Assembly (NCBI RefSeq): GCF_020564355.1
Contig: NZ_JAJCRR010000003.1
Coordinates: 1 to 64,000, forward strand
DNA length: 64,000 nt
From: Lachnospira pectinoschiza
GTDB lineage: Bacteria; Bacillota; Clostridia; Lachnospirales; Lachnospiraceae
Direction of reading: 5' to 3'
Notes under the pieces: model-generated
What the model saw: only the letters and a program-made list of their open reading frames with translations
Told to the model about the DNA's origin: nothing
Databases searched by the model: none
Made by a program: the position numbers and the translations under genes
Shown: in pieces, positions 9,751 to 17,414 of the stretch
Position numbering within the stretch: position 1 is the stretch's first letter
Layout: each line of letters begins with the position of its first letter

Positions 9751-9795
9751 AGCACCGACAGAAAATGACATCTCATTTTCTGCCGGTGCTTTTTT
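9751..9795. terminator. bidirectional terminator between nfo and tetR-type gene
   Basis: Long inverted repeat: AGCACCGACAGAAAATGA pairs with TCATTTTCTGCCGGTGCT (one mismatch), followed by T6 on the plus strand and preceded by A-rich sequence that gives Ts on the minus strand. It serves the converging nfo and regulator genes. Confidence 0.9.
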
Positions 9796-9807
9796 AAGCG
9801 GGTAGTG

Positions 9808-10449
9808 TTACTGCATTTCGGCCTGCGCCTTTGGTGCGGTTTCATGCTGACGGATAATGCCGCGGATTGTGGTAAATAAATATGGCTTAATCGTTTCGAT
9901 ATTTGCCGGTTCTTCGTAGAGAATTGCGCTGTAGCAGGTGGAGCTGACAAGCTCGGTAATTAAAAACAGCATAATTTCCGGTTCTTCGATTTCGTATTCG
10001 GCACAGTCAATCATGGAATAAAATACATCTTTGAAATTTACATCGTCTTCCGCAATGTTACTTGTCAGGGCTTCCCTGAAAATTCCCCAGCTTAAATTTT
10101 TGGAAATAAAGGTGAGCAGGGTCTTATCTTCATTTAAAGCATTGATAATGTGGTCCGCAATAAAAATAATTTTATCTTCAAATCCCAGTGTCAGATTATT
10201 CTTTAAACAATACTGCGTAAGATTGGCGGCTGCATGTTTAAACAGCTTGCTGGATTCATGCGAAACCAGTTTATTGCGGATATCATATTTATCTTTAAAA
10301 TACAGATAGAATGTACCCTTGGCAATGCCTGCATTTTTAGAAATCTCTGCAATAGAGGTCTTGCTGACACCTTTGGTCGTAAAAAGGTTAAATGCGGTAT
10401 TGAGCAGAGAGGTCCGTTTTTGCAATTTATTTGATTCTAACTTTCCCAT
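9808..10449 (-). CDS. TetR/AcrR family transcriptional regulator
   Basis: 213 residues. N-terminal TetR helix-turn-helix (about 10-56) with LLNTAFNLFTTKGVSKTSIAEISKNAGIAKGTFYLYFKDK, here abbreviated by its key parts FTTKGVSKTSI and GIAKGTFYLYF. The rest is an unrecognised helical ligand-binding domain. ATG is preceded by AAGGAGA. Divergent from the MMPL exporter operon, with three near-identical palindromes between them, so it most likely represses that operon and perhaps itself in response to an exported compound or lipid. Confidence 0.9.
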   Translation of the reverse strand: MGKLESNKLQKRTSLLNTAFNLFTTKGVSKTSIAEISKNAGIAKGTFYLYFKDKYDIRNKLVSHESSKLFKHAAANLTQYCLKNNLTLGFEDKIIFIADHIINALNEDKTLLTFISKNLSWGIFREALTSNIAEDDVNFKDVFYSMIDCAEYEIEEPEIMLFLITELVSSTCYSAILYEEPANIETIKPYLFTTIRGIIRQHETAPKAQAEMQ

Positions 10450-10534
10450 AACGTCTCCTTATCTGCAATTTTTTATAAATTACGTTTGTCTTCCATGCAT
10501 AATAGAGGTTTTTAATCCGTTTGTCAATAAAAAA

Positions 10535-10547
10535 TGACTAAAAGTCA
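10535..10547. promoter_or_regulatory. TetR-type operator 1
   Basis: TGACTAAAAGTCA, a palindrome with TGAC/GTCA half-sites; its symmetry extends to ATGACT/AGTCAT. First of three sites with the same half-sites and width. It lies 20 bases upstream of the -35, nearer the tetR-type gene. Confidence 0.75.
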
Positions 10548-10566
10548 TAAATTTTTATAAACTATA

Positions 10567-10594
10567 TTGACTACTGGTCATTTTGTGCTATAAT
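10567..10594 (+). promoter_or_regulatory. promoter of MMPL-lipoprotein operon
   Basis: -35 TTGACT (10567-10572), 16-base spacer, -10 TATAAT (10589-10594). The -35 is embedded in operator 2, and operator 3 covers about +13 to +25. Repressor binding should therefore block polymerase directly. Confidence 0.85.
10568..10580. promoter_or_regulatory. TetR-type operator 2, over the -35
   Basis: TGACTACTGGTCA: same TGAC...GTCA half-sites as operators 1 and 3, overlapping the -35 hexamer. Confidence 0.8.
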
Positions 10595-10612
10595 GACAAT
10601 CGCAAATGAGAA

Positions 10613-10625
10613 TGACCAACGGTCA
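10613..10625. promoter_or_regulatory. TetR-type operator 3, in the transcript leader
   Basis: TGACCAACGGTCA: an almost perfect palindrome with the same half-sites, 45 bases after operator 2 and 35 bases before the MMPL start codon. Confidence 0.8.
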
Positions 10626-10659
10626 GTAACAATTTTGAGTATTAAAAGGAGGAATAATA

Positions 10660-12792
10660 ATGGAAAAGGTAGGAAAAGCGATAGTTAAGCTTAGAATTCC
10701 AATTTTGATTTTAAGCGTATTGCTGCTCATTCCGGCAGGCATCGGATATGTCAAGACAAAAGTCAATTATGATATTTTGTATTATCTGCCCGGTGACATT
10801 GACACAATGAAAGGGCAGGACATTCTGATGGATGAATTTAACAAGGGTGCGTATGCCACGGTCGTTGTTAAAGGAATGGACGCTAAAGGAATTGAAAAGA
10901 TAGAAGATAAAATTGAAAATGTAGAACATGTAACAGATATTATTTCTTATAACAGTATGGTAGGTGCAGAAGTACCGACTGAAATCATTCCGTCAAAGTA
11001 CCGCAGCTATTTTGAAAATCAGGAAAGCGGCTGTACGATGTTTATGATTTTCTTTGATGATACAACATCAAGTGACGGCACAATGGCAGCGATTCAGGAA
11101 TTAAGAAATATTGCTGACGGACAGTGCTTCATCAGCGGTATGTCAGCCGTTGTTACAGATACAAAGAACATCACACAGCAGGAAACGATTGCATACGTTG
11201 TGATTGCCGTAGTCCTTACAAGTATTGTACTGGCACTGTTTATGGATTCTTTCCTTGTACCGGTATTCTTTATGTTAAGTATCGGTATGGCGATTGTTTA
11301 CAACTTAGGCTCTAATGTTATTATGGGTGAGGTTTCTTTCCTTACCAAAGCACTTGCAGCGGTATTACAGCTTGGTGTTACAATGGACTACTCCATTTTC
11401 TTATGGCACAGCTATAAGGAACAGAAAAGCGAGTATCCGGATGACCATAATAAGGCAATGGCAGTGGCTATCGGAAATACCATTACTTCCGTAGTCGGTT
11501 CTTCCATTACAACAGTAGCCGGATTTATCGCACTGTGCTTCATGACATTTACACTGGGCTTAGACCTCGGTATTGTTATGGCAAAGGGTGTTGTAATCGG
11601 TGTTATCGGCTGTGTAACGATTCTTCCTTCCATGATTCTGACATTTGACAGGGCATTGGAAAAGACAATGCACAAAGAAATTATGCCGGCAAAATTCGAT
11701 AAGCTTGCAAATTTCGTTGTCAACCACGCATGGCTTCCGATTATCGTTTTCCTTGTATTATTATTCCCGGCAATTTACGGATATAATCATACAAATGTTT
11801 ACTATAACTTAACAGATACATTCCCTGAATCTACAGCCTGCTCACAGGCAAATAAGATTCTGGAAGAAAATTTTGATATGAATTCCGTCTACATGATTCT
11901 TGCAGATACGAACATGACAGCAAAAGATGCAACGAAGATGTTAGACGAACTGGAAAATGTTGAAGGTGTTTCTTTTGCATTAGGATATAATTCCCTTGCA
12001 GGAACAACCATTCCGGACGAACTTATTCCGGATGACTTAAAGGATATGTTAAAAGGTAATAAGCATCAGATGATTGCAATCGGTTCAGATTACAAGCTGG
12101 CATCCGATGAAATCAACAATCAGATTTCTACGATTGATGCGATTGCAAAGAAATATGACCAGAACTCCATGGTTATCGGTGAAGCACCGTGTACAAAGGA
12201 TTTGATTACCATTACAGATAAAGATTTTAAGACCGTAAGTGCCGTATCCATTGTGGCAATCTTCATTATTATCTTCTGTGTATTTAAGTCCGTTTCATTG
12301 CCGATTATTCTGGTTGCGGCAATTGAATTTGCTATTTTTATTAACATGGGACTTCCGTATTACTTAGGAACGACACTTCCGTTTATCGCATCGGTTGTAA
12401 TCGGTACGATTCAGTTAGGTGCAACGGTCGATTATGCGATTTTGATGACAACAAGATATAAGAAGGAACGTAATGAGGGTGCAGGAAAGAAGGAAGCCAT
12501 TGCAACGGCTCTTTCAACCTCTATTCCGTCTATCATCGTAAGTGCCTTAGGCTTCTTTGCCGCAACATTCGGTGTTGGTGCTTACTCAAGCGTAGATATG
12601 GTTGCTTCTCTTTGTAAGTTAATGTCAAGAGGTGCGATTATCAGTATGTTTGTCGTTATCTTTGTATTACCGTCATTCTTCGTTGTATTTGATAAGGTTA
12701 TCAGATACACAAGTATCGGATTCGGACAGAAAGATAAGAAAGAAAAAGCTAAAAATGTGGCTTATGCTTCAACAGATACTTACAGCAAATAG
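10660..12792 (+). CDS. MMPL/RND-type membrane exporter
   Basis: 710 residues with the RND duplicated architecture: TM1 at about 12-32, an extracytoplasmic loop to about 170, a cluster of membrane segments (about 175-330), then the pattern repeats with TM7 near 355-375, a second loop to about 525, and segments to about 690. Paired motifs GVTMDYSIFLWHSYKE and GATVDYAILMTTRYKK are the TM4/TM10 regions with conserved Asp residues expected for proton coupling. Likely exports a lipid or hydrophobic compound. SD AAGGAGG precedes ATG. First gene of an operon with the heptad-repeat lipoprotein, under TetR-type control. Confidence 0.9.
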   Translation: MEKVGKAIVKLRIPILILSVLLLIPAGIGYVKTKVNYDILYYLPGDIDTMKGQDILMDEFNKGAYATVVVKGMDAKGIEKIEDKIENVEHVTDIISYNSMVGAEVPTEIIPSKYRSYFENQESGCTMFMIFFDDTTSSDGTMAAIQELRNIADGQCFISGMSAVVTDTKNITQQETIAYVVIAVVLTSIVLALFMDSFLVPVFFMLSIGMAIVYNLGSNVIMGEVSFLTKALAAVLQLGVTMDYSIFLWHSYKEQKSEYPDDHNKAMAVAIGNTITSVVGSSITTVAGFIALCFMTFTLGLDLGIVMAKGVVIGVIGCVTILPSMILTFDRALEKTMHKEIMPAKFDKLANFVVNHAWLPIIVFLVLLFPAIYGYNHTNVYYNLTDTFPESTACSQANKILEENFDMNSVYMILADTNMTAKDATKMLDELENVEGVSFALGYNSLAGTTIPDELIPDDLKDMLKGNKHQMIAIGSDYKLASDEINNQISTIDAIAKKYDQNSMVIGEAPCTKDLITITDKDFKTVSAVSIVAIFIIIFCVFKSVSLPIILVAAIEFAIFINMGLPYYLGTTLPFIASVVIGTIQLGATVDYAILMTTRYKKERNEGAGKKEAIATALSTSIPSIIVSALGFFAATFGVGAYSSVDMVASLCKLMSRGAIISMFVVIFVLPSFFVVFDKVIRYTSIGFGQKDKKEKAKNVAYASTDTYSK

Positions 12793-12860
12793 TTCTGACG
12801 GCAGATGAGAAATGGAAATTAGATTGTAAAAGCCGGATTACGGCGGAAATGGAGAATTAT

Positions 12861-15437
12861 ATGATTAAGAAGAAATTATTCAAATATGGTTCAGTATTTA
12901 TGTGTGCAGCATTAATGGCGTGTTCTTTCGCAGCCTGCGGAACAAATACATCATCAGCAGTTCAGAATGAAGTTGCTGCAAACGAACAGGATACAGACAC
13001 AGAAACAATGATTGCAGATGTCCTGACATCACAGCTTTCTTCAGCACCAAAGGTTGCAACCGAAGCAAAGACCGATTCAAAGGAAGAAACCGTTTTTGTA
13101 TTTACAAAGGCTGACGGACAGCAGGATCATGTTATCGTTAATGAAAAATTAAAGAATGTAACAGGAAAGTCTTCTATTACAGATGTTTCAAGCTTATCAA
13201 ACATTACTAATTTAACAGGTGATGAAACAAGCACAACCAACGGAAACAGCCTGACATGGGCAGCAGACGGCAACAGCATTACTTATCAGGGTACAACAAC
13301 ACAGACCGCACCTGTCAGCATGAAAGTAACTTACTATCTGGACGGCAAGGAAATTTCAGCAAGTGACCTTGCAGGAAAGAGCGGTAAAGTCACAATGCGT
13401 TTTGACTATACAAACAATGCGAAAAAGACCATTACCGTAAACGGAAAGACAAAGACGGTTTATGTTCCGTTTACAATGGTAACAGGCATGCTTCTTCCTT
13501 CCGATAACTTTTCAAATATCGAAGTAACAAACGGAAAGATTACAGAAGTCAACGACAGCAATGTTGTATTCGGTATTACAATGCCGGGCTTAAAAGACAG
13601 TCTGGATATGAAGTTTGACAATGAAAAACTGGATTTAGATGTTCCGGAATACTTTGAAGTCACAGCCGATGTGACAGATTTTGAACTGGATATGATGATG
13701 TCTATGGCAACCAGCAACTTCTTATCTGACATTGATACAGATGATTTAAGCATTGATAACTTAAAGGATAAGGTCAATGAATTACAGGATGCGGCTGACC
13801 AGCTCACAGACGGTACGAACCAGCTTGCAGATGCAACTCCGCAGCTTGTAGACGGAAGCAAGGCACTTGCAGACGGTACACAGCAGTTAAATGACCAGGT
13901 TCCGACATTAACAGACGGTGTATCCCAGTTAGACAACGGTGCAGGACAGCTCTCAGACGGTTTAAGCACAGTAGTATCTTCTATGCCGACATTAACTTCC
14001 GGTATTTCACAGTTATATGACGGTTCAGGTAAGTTATTTGACGGTGCTAAGACTTTAAATGACGGTGTAAACCAGTTAAAGGCAGGTACATCCCAGCTTG
14101 CAGATGAAACAAACGGACTTCCGGCATTACAGGCAGGTATCAGCCAGTATACAGAAGGTGTTGCAAGTGCGGCAGACGGTTCTGACGCACTCGCAAGCGG
14201 TTCCGCACAGGTTGCAGACGGACTGGCACAGTTACAGGCACAGCTTTCAGGTGAAAACGGACTGATGGACGGTATGGTAAAATTAGCAGACGGTTCAGCA
14301 CAGGTCAGCAATGGACTGGCACAGTTATCAGACGGACTGACAGCTTCTATCAGTGAGTATGAAAGCAATAAGACAAAGTTAAAGACAAGCGCACAGGCAC
14401 TTGAAGCCGCAGGCACACAGTTAAACGGTACACTCTCAGCATTAGGAAATGATAACCTGCTGATCCAGCCTGCTACGGATATGTATTCAGAAAGCGGACT
14501 GACAACAGCAGCTCAGACAGCACTTGCCAATAAATACATGGATGCATATTCATTTGTAACAGCAAATGCTTCTAATCCGGTTGTAACAGCTTTAAATGCC
14601 GGTATTGCGGCAAACGCACAGTTACAGGCAGCAGGCATTACCGATTTAGCTTCTATTTATAAGAATGAAATGGTTATCCTTGTAAATACGGCAGCCAATG
14701 AAAGTGCCGGTAAGGTAGAAAATACTGTAAACAGCAGCGTGGCACAGCTTGCCGCAGGCGCAGCACAGGTTAACGCAGGTTTACAGAGTGCCGTTGCAAA
14801 GAAGGATACATTAGAAACAGCACTTGGACAGCTTGTAGCGGGAAGCAGCAGTGTTTCTTCAGGAAGCGCCCAGTTAAACAGCGGACTTTCACAGTTAAAG
14901 AGTAACAACGATACGTTAAACGGCGGTATTGCAAATGCTGTATCCGGTGCAAAGCAGCTTGATGCAGGTGCATCACAGCTTACAGCAGCATCCGGTGTTC
15001 CGGCACTCGTATCCGGCACATCTGATTTAAAGAACGGTATCGGTCAGCTCTCTGAGAGCAGCCCGGCACTTGTAACAGGCATCAATGCTCTTGATGATGG
15101 TGCAAAGCAGTTAAAGATTGGTACAGCACAGTTATTACAGGGAGCAGGTGCATTAGCAAGCGGTGTAACCCAGTTAAATGACGGCGCACACGAATTAAGC
15201 GACGGTGCAGAACAGTTAAATGACGGTGTGGTTGAATTAAACAACGGTATGATTCAGTTCAACGAAGAAGGAATCAGCCAGATTACATCTCTTGTAGGCA
15301 GTGATGCAGACGATGCAATTGATACAATTAAGAAGGTTATCAACCTTGGAAAAGATTATCAGTCCTTTGCAGGAAAGGCAGATGACATGGACGGTTCTGT
15401 AACATTTATCTACAAGACAGAAGGCGTTACAAAGTAA
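12861..15437 (+). CDS. lipoprotein with xxxLxxG heptad repeats (YhgE-like extracellular stalk)
   Basis: 858 residues from ATG 12861, which has GGAG 6 bases upstream; an in-frame ATG at 12849 lacks one. A signal segment ends in CSFAACG, a plausible lipobox. After an N-terminal domain (about 30-300) there are several dozen seven-residue units such as QLADGTNQL and QLSDGLS, interrupted by a region of about 160 residues near 500-660. This heptad is known from the extracytoplasmic part of YhgE/Pip proteins, but here no C-terminal membrane helices are seen; the anchor would be the lipid. It follows the MMPL gene by about 68 bases and is probably its partner. Confidence 0.82.
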   Translation: MIKKKLFKYGSVFMCAALMACSFAACGTNTSSAVQNEVAANEQDTDTETMIADVLTSQLSSAPKVATEAKTDSKEETVFVFTKADGQQDHVIVNEKLKNVTGKSSITDVSSLSNITNLTGDETSTTNGNSLTWAADGNSITYQGTTTQTAPVSMKVTYYLDGKEISASDLAGKSGKVTMRFDYTNNAKKTITVNGKTKTVYVPFTMVTGMLLPSDNFSNIEVTNGKITEVNDSNVVFGITMPGLKDSLDMKFDNEKLDLDVPEYFEVTADVTDFELDMMMSMATSNFLSDIDTDDLSIDNLKDKVNELQDAADQLTDGTNQLADATPQLVDGSKALADGTQQLNDQVPTLTDGVSQLDNGAGQLSDGLSTVVSSMPTLTSGISQLYDGSGKLFDGAKTLNDGVNQLKAGTSQLADETNGLPALQAGISQYTEGVASAADGSDALASGSAQVADGLAQLQAQLSGENGLMDGMVKLADGSAQVSNGLAQLSDGLTASISEYESNKTKLKTSAQALEAAGTQLNGTLSALGNDNLLIQPATDMYSESGLTTAAQTALANKYMDAYSFVTANASNPVVTALNAGIAANAQLQAAGITDLASIYKNEMVILVNTAANESAGKVENTVNSSVAQLAAGAAQVNAGLQSAVAKKDTLETALGQLVAGSSSVSSGSAQLNSGLSQLKSNNDTLNGGIANAVSGAKQLDAGASQLTAASGVPALVSGTSDLKNGIGQLSESSPALVTGINALDDGAKQLKIGTAQLLQGAGALASGVTQLNDGAHELSDGAEQLNDGVVELNNGMIQFNEEGISQITSLVGSDADDAIDTIKKVINLGKDYQSFAGKADDMDGSVTFIYKTEGVTK

Positions 15438-15491
15438 TCTGATTTTGCGGCTGTTACAAGTAGTGCAAAATATATTTTAATAAAATAAATC

Positions 15492-15526
15492 AGAATCCGC
15501 CGGTGGGAATGACCGGCGGATTCTTT
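15492..15526 (+). terminator. terminator of MMPL-lipoprotein operon
   Basis: Perfect 13-bp arms AGAATCCGCCGGT and ACCGGCGGATTCT around GGGAATG, followed by a short T-rich tail. Confidence 0.85.
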
Positions 15527-15540
15527 GTTGCGTTTTAGCA

Positions 15541-15612
15541 TTGAGATATTGTTATGAAAATGGTAGAATTACAACGGAAAAGGAATTTGAACAGGCTGTT
15601 GAAATGCTGTAA
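15541..15612 (+). pseudogene. possible C-terminal gene remnant
   Basis: An open frame with no start codon or ribosome binding site reads CYENGRITTEKEFEQAVEML and stops at 15610-15612. Composition looks protein-like, but nothing upstream continues it; the operon terminator lies directly before. I do not recognise the parent protein. It could be chance. Confidence 0.25.
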
Positions 15613-15624
15613 AGGGGTGGTTCT

Positions 15625-16086
15625 ATGATAAATAACACACTTGCAAAGAAACGGATTATAGCCGCAGTGGCAGTGACCGTAGTTTTGATTGCGGCGATAG
15701 TGGCAGTGCCGGTAATACGGCGTGAAATTTGTTATGGGACAGTTGTGGGCGAATGTGACAATCAGGAACTGGTTGAGCGCTGGCAGCAGTATGGAGAAGC
15801 TTATGCGATAGGTGCAAATAAAGACGGAATGCCTATTTTTAAAGACAGAGAGGCAGCGATGAAGCAGGCAAAGAAGGATTACGGGCTGGGATTTGAGTAT
15901 TTAAGGGAATACCGGAATTTTCCAAAAATATCAGATAATCCAAAGGTCTGCCAACAGTATAAAATGTTAGGCTGGCAGACTGTACCGCCGATGACGGTGG
16001 AAAATTATGAGGAAATCGGAAGACAGTGTGGTATGGTATCTAGATTTCTGGATATTTACTGCAACAGCTTTGGGGAGGATGGATAG
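15625..16086 (+). CDS. small membrane-anchored protein of unknown function
   Basis: 153 residues. A short basic N-terminus, then one membrane segment (about 11-30, AVAVTVVLIAAIVAVPVI), then an extracytoplasmic charged and aromatic part with several cysteines (CYGTVVGEC, VCQQY, QCGMV, YCNSF). I recognise no family. The strong SD AAAGGGGTGG before ATG supports it as a real gene. It lies 38 bases before the QueT-like gene and may be cotranscribed. Confidence 0.65.
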   Translation: MINNTLAKKRIIAAVAVTVVLIAAIVAVPVIRREICYGTVVGECDNQELVERWQQYGEAYAIGANKDGMPIFKDREAAMKQAKKDYGLGFEYLREYRNFPKISDNPKVCQQYKMLGWQTVPPMTVENYEEIGRQCGMVSRFLDIYCNSFGEDG

Positions 16087-16124
16087 TATACCGGCTGAAA
16101 TACAAGGAAATGAGGAATATACAG

Positions 16125-16607
16125 ATGAAAATGAAAAAAACAACGTTTATTACGCAGGGCGCGGTCATTGCGGCAATTTATGTCGTGCTGGTATTTGTCT
16201 TTGACTACTGGAGCTTTGGTCCGATACAGTTCAGGGTTGCGGAAGCACTTACAATTCTTCCGGTATTTACACCGGCGGCAGTGCCGGGGCTTTTTATCGG
16301 CTGTCTGATTGCCAATATTACGGGTGGTGCGGTTATCTGGGATATTGTCTTTGGCAGTCTTGCAACACTGATCGGTGCAGTTGGAACCTATATGCTGCGC
16401 AAACACCCGTGGGCAGCGCCACTGCCGCCGATACTTGCAAACACTGTTATCGTGCCGTTTGTATTAAAATATGCGTATGGTACAGAAGGCATGCTGTGGT
16501 ATTTTATGCTGACCGTGGGACTTGGGGAAGTGATTGTCTGCGGTGTATTAGGCAGTCTGCTCAGAGTGGCATTAAAGAAGTACCGCAATACACTCTTTCA
16601 TGAATAA
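16125..16607 (+). CDS. QueT-family transporter
   Basis: 160 residues, about five membrane helices. The N-terminal ITQGAVIAAIYVVL and PIQFRVAEALTILPVFTPAAVPGLFIGC are characteristic of the QueT family, predicted substrate-binding components for queuosine precursors used with energy-coupling-factor modules. ATG 16125 is preferred over 16110 because GAGGA lies 9 bases upstream. No queuosine synthesis gene and no preQ1 riboswitch is seen close by, so the substrate rests on the family alone. Confidence 0.85.
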   Translation: MKMKKTTFITQGAVIAAIYVVLVFVFDYWSFGPIQFRVAEALTILPVFTPAAVPGLFIGCLIANITGGAVIWDIVFGSLATLIGAVGTYMLRKHPWAAPLPPILANTVIVPFVLKYAYGTEGMLWYFMLTVGLGEVIVCGVLGSLLRVALKKYRNTLFHE

Positions 16608-16608
16608 A

Positions 16609-16637
16609 AAAAGCTGCGTTTATAAGACGCAGCTTTT
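16609..16637. terminator. bidirectional terminator between queT-like and marR-type genes
   Basis: AAAGCTGCGT/ACGCAGCTTT arms with A-rich 5' and T-rich 3' flanks, between two convergent genes. Confidence 0.88.
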
Positions 16638-17083
16638 TAATGTTTATCTGTCCACTGTCCGAAAAATGTTTCCAGACGGTTAAAGGTCTTATTTAACACA
16701 ACGGCTTCATCTTCGCTTAAATCCTGCATAATGCTATCAATCATACTCTTATGGAATTTCATGTGATGATGATATGCGGCAATTCCTTTTTCGGTCAGCG
16801 AAGCGTATACGATACGGCGGTCGCGGTCACTGCGGTTGCGGACAACGTAGCCTTTGCGGACCAGTCCGTTGATACCGGTTGTCAGTGTGCCCATTGTGAC
16901 ACCGAGGGACTTTGAAATCATAGACATGGTACGAGGTTCTGCAATACCAATTGCTTCGATAATGTGCATATCCGTTACGGAAATATCTTTAAATTCTTCT
17001 GTAATTAATGCCTTTTCTTCGATATTTAAAATGTCGTTGAAAAGCTTTACCAAAATGGAATTGAGTGCTGCAAATGTATCCAT
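16637..17083 (-). CDS. MarR-family regulator, FabT-like
   Basis: 148 residues with a MarR winged helix: ISVTDMHIIEAIG, SMISKSLGVTMGTLTTGINGL recognition region and the wing RNRSDRDRRIVYASLTEKG. The N-terminal IEEKALITEEFKDISVTDMHI closely resembles FabT of Clostridia, which represses fatty-acid synthesis operons. No fab gene adjoins it; instead there is a tiny ORF and a sugar kinase on the other strand. The start is supported by GAGG upstream and by a good promoter at 17131-17159. Confidence 0.85.
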   Translation of the reverse strand: MDTFAALNSILVKLFNDILNIEEKALITEEFKDISVTDMHIIEAIGIAEPRTMSMISKSLGVTMGTLTTGINGLVRKGYVVRNRSDRDRRIVYASLTEKGIAAYHHHMKFHKSMIDSIMQDLSEDEAVVLNKTFNRLETFFGQWTDKH

Positions 17084-17130
17084 ATTATGTACCTCTTAAA
17101 TCCTGTTCCGTGTGAAAATTTCGTAAGTTT

Positions 17131-17159
17131 ATTATAGCTTACACGCAGATAATATGCAA
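17131..17159 (-). promoter_or_regulatory. promoter of the marR-type gene with overlapping inverted repeat
   Basis: On the minus strand, TTGCAT (17159-17154), a 17-base spacer, TATAAT (17136-17131). GTAAG (17123-17127) and CTTAC (17138-17142) form an inverted repeat across the -10, a possible autoregulatory site. Confidence 0.7.
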
Positions 17160-17183
17160 CAAAAATAGAAAATGAGGGGAAGC

Positions 17184-17312
17184 ATGAAAAGGTATGCTGA
17201 CACGGCGATGACAGCCGTTATCGGATTCTGCATTTTTGAGGGCATTACAGACGGCAGTGTGTCCGTAAATCCGCTGTTATGGGTTGTGCTTGGCAGATTG
17301 GCAGGCAGATAA
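17184..17312 (+). CDS. 42-residue hydrophobic small protein
   Basis: Small ORF starting ATGAAAAGGTATGCT and ending TAA at 17310-17312, with the strong SD GAGGGGA 4-10 bases upstream. The product is hydrophobic (AMTAVIGFCIFEGI and NPLLWVVLGRLAG), possibly one membrane helix. I know no family. It is divergent from the MarR-type gene and precedes the sugar kinase, which has its own promoter. Support is only the ribosome binding site and the hydrophobic pattern. Confidence 0.45.
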   Translation: MKRYADTAMTAVIGFCIFEGITDGSVSVNPLLWVVLGRLAGR

Positions 17313-17331
17313 AAGACGGCAAGATTTATGT

Positions 17332-17360
17332 TTGCATTTTAGTGCAATCCGTAGTATGAT
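17332..17360 (+). promoter_or_regulatory. promoter of the sugar kinase gene
   Basis: TTGCAT (17332-17337), a 17-base spacer and TATGAT (17355-17360), 55 bases before the kinase start codon. Confidence 0.7.
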
Positions 17361-17414
17361 TATTTTGTAGTATTAGCGTTTATACGACTGTGAAAATACA
17401 GAGAAGGAGACAAC

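Noticed and set aside
13460..15019. Long minus-strand frames opposite the heptad-repeat lipoprotein gene (up to 318 codons)
   Set aside because: They mirror the strongly biased, repetitive codons of the plus-strand gene, have no plausible start or family similarity, and the plus-strand protein is clearly real.
13780..15260. CRISPR-like or tandem repeat array in the lipoprotein gene
   Set aside because: The periodicity is 21 bases and follows the seven-residue protein repeat with divergent codons; there are no constant repeats and spacers.
16087..16124. preQ1 riboswitch before the QueT-like gene
   Set aside because: Only 38 bases separate it from the previous gene and no preQ1 aptamer pattern is present there.
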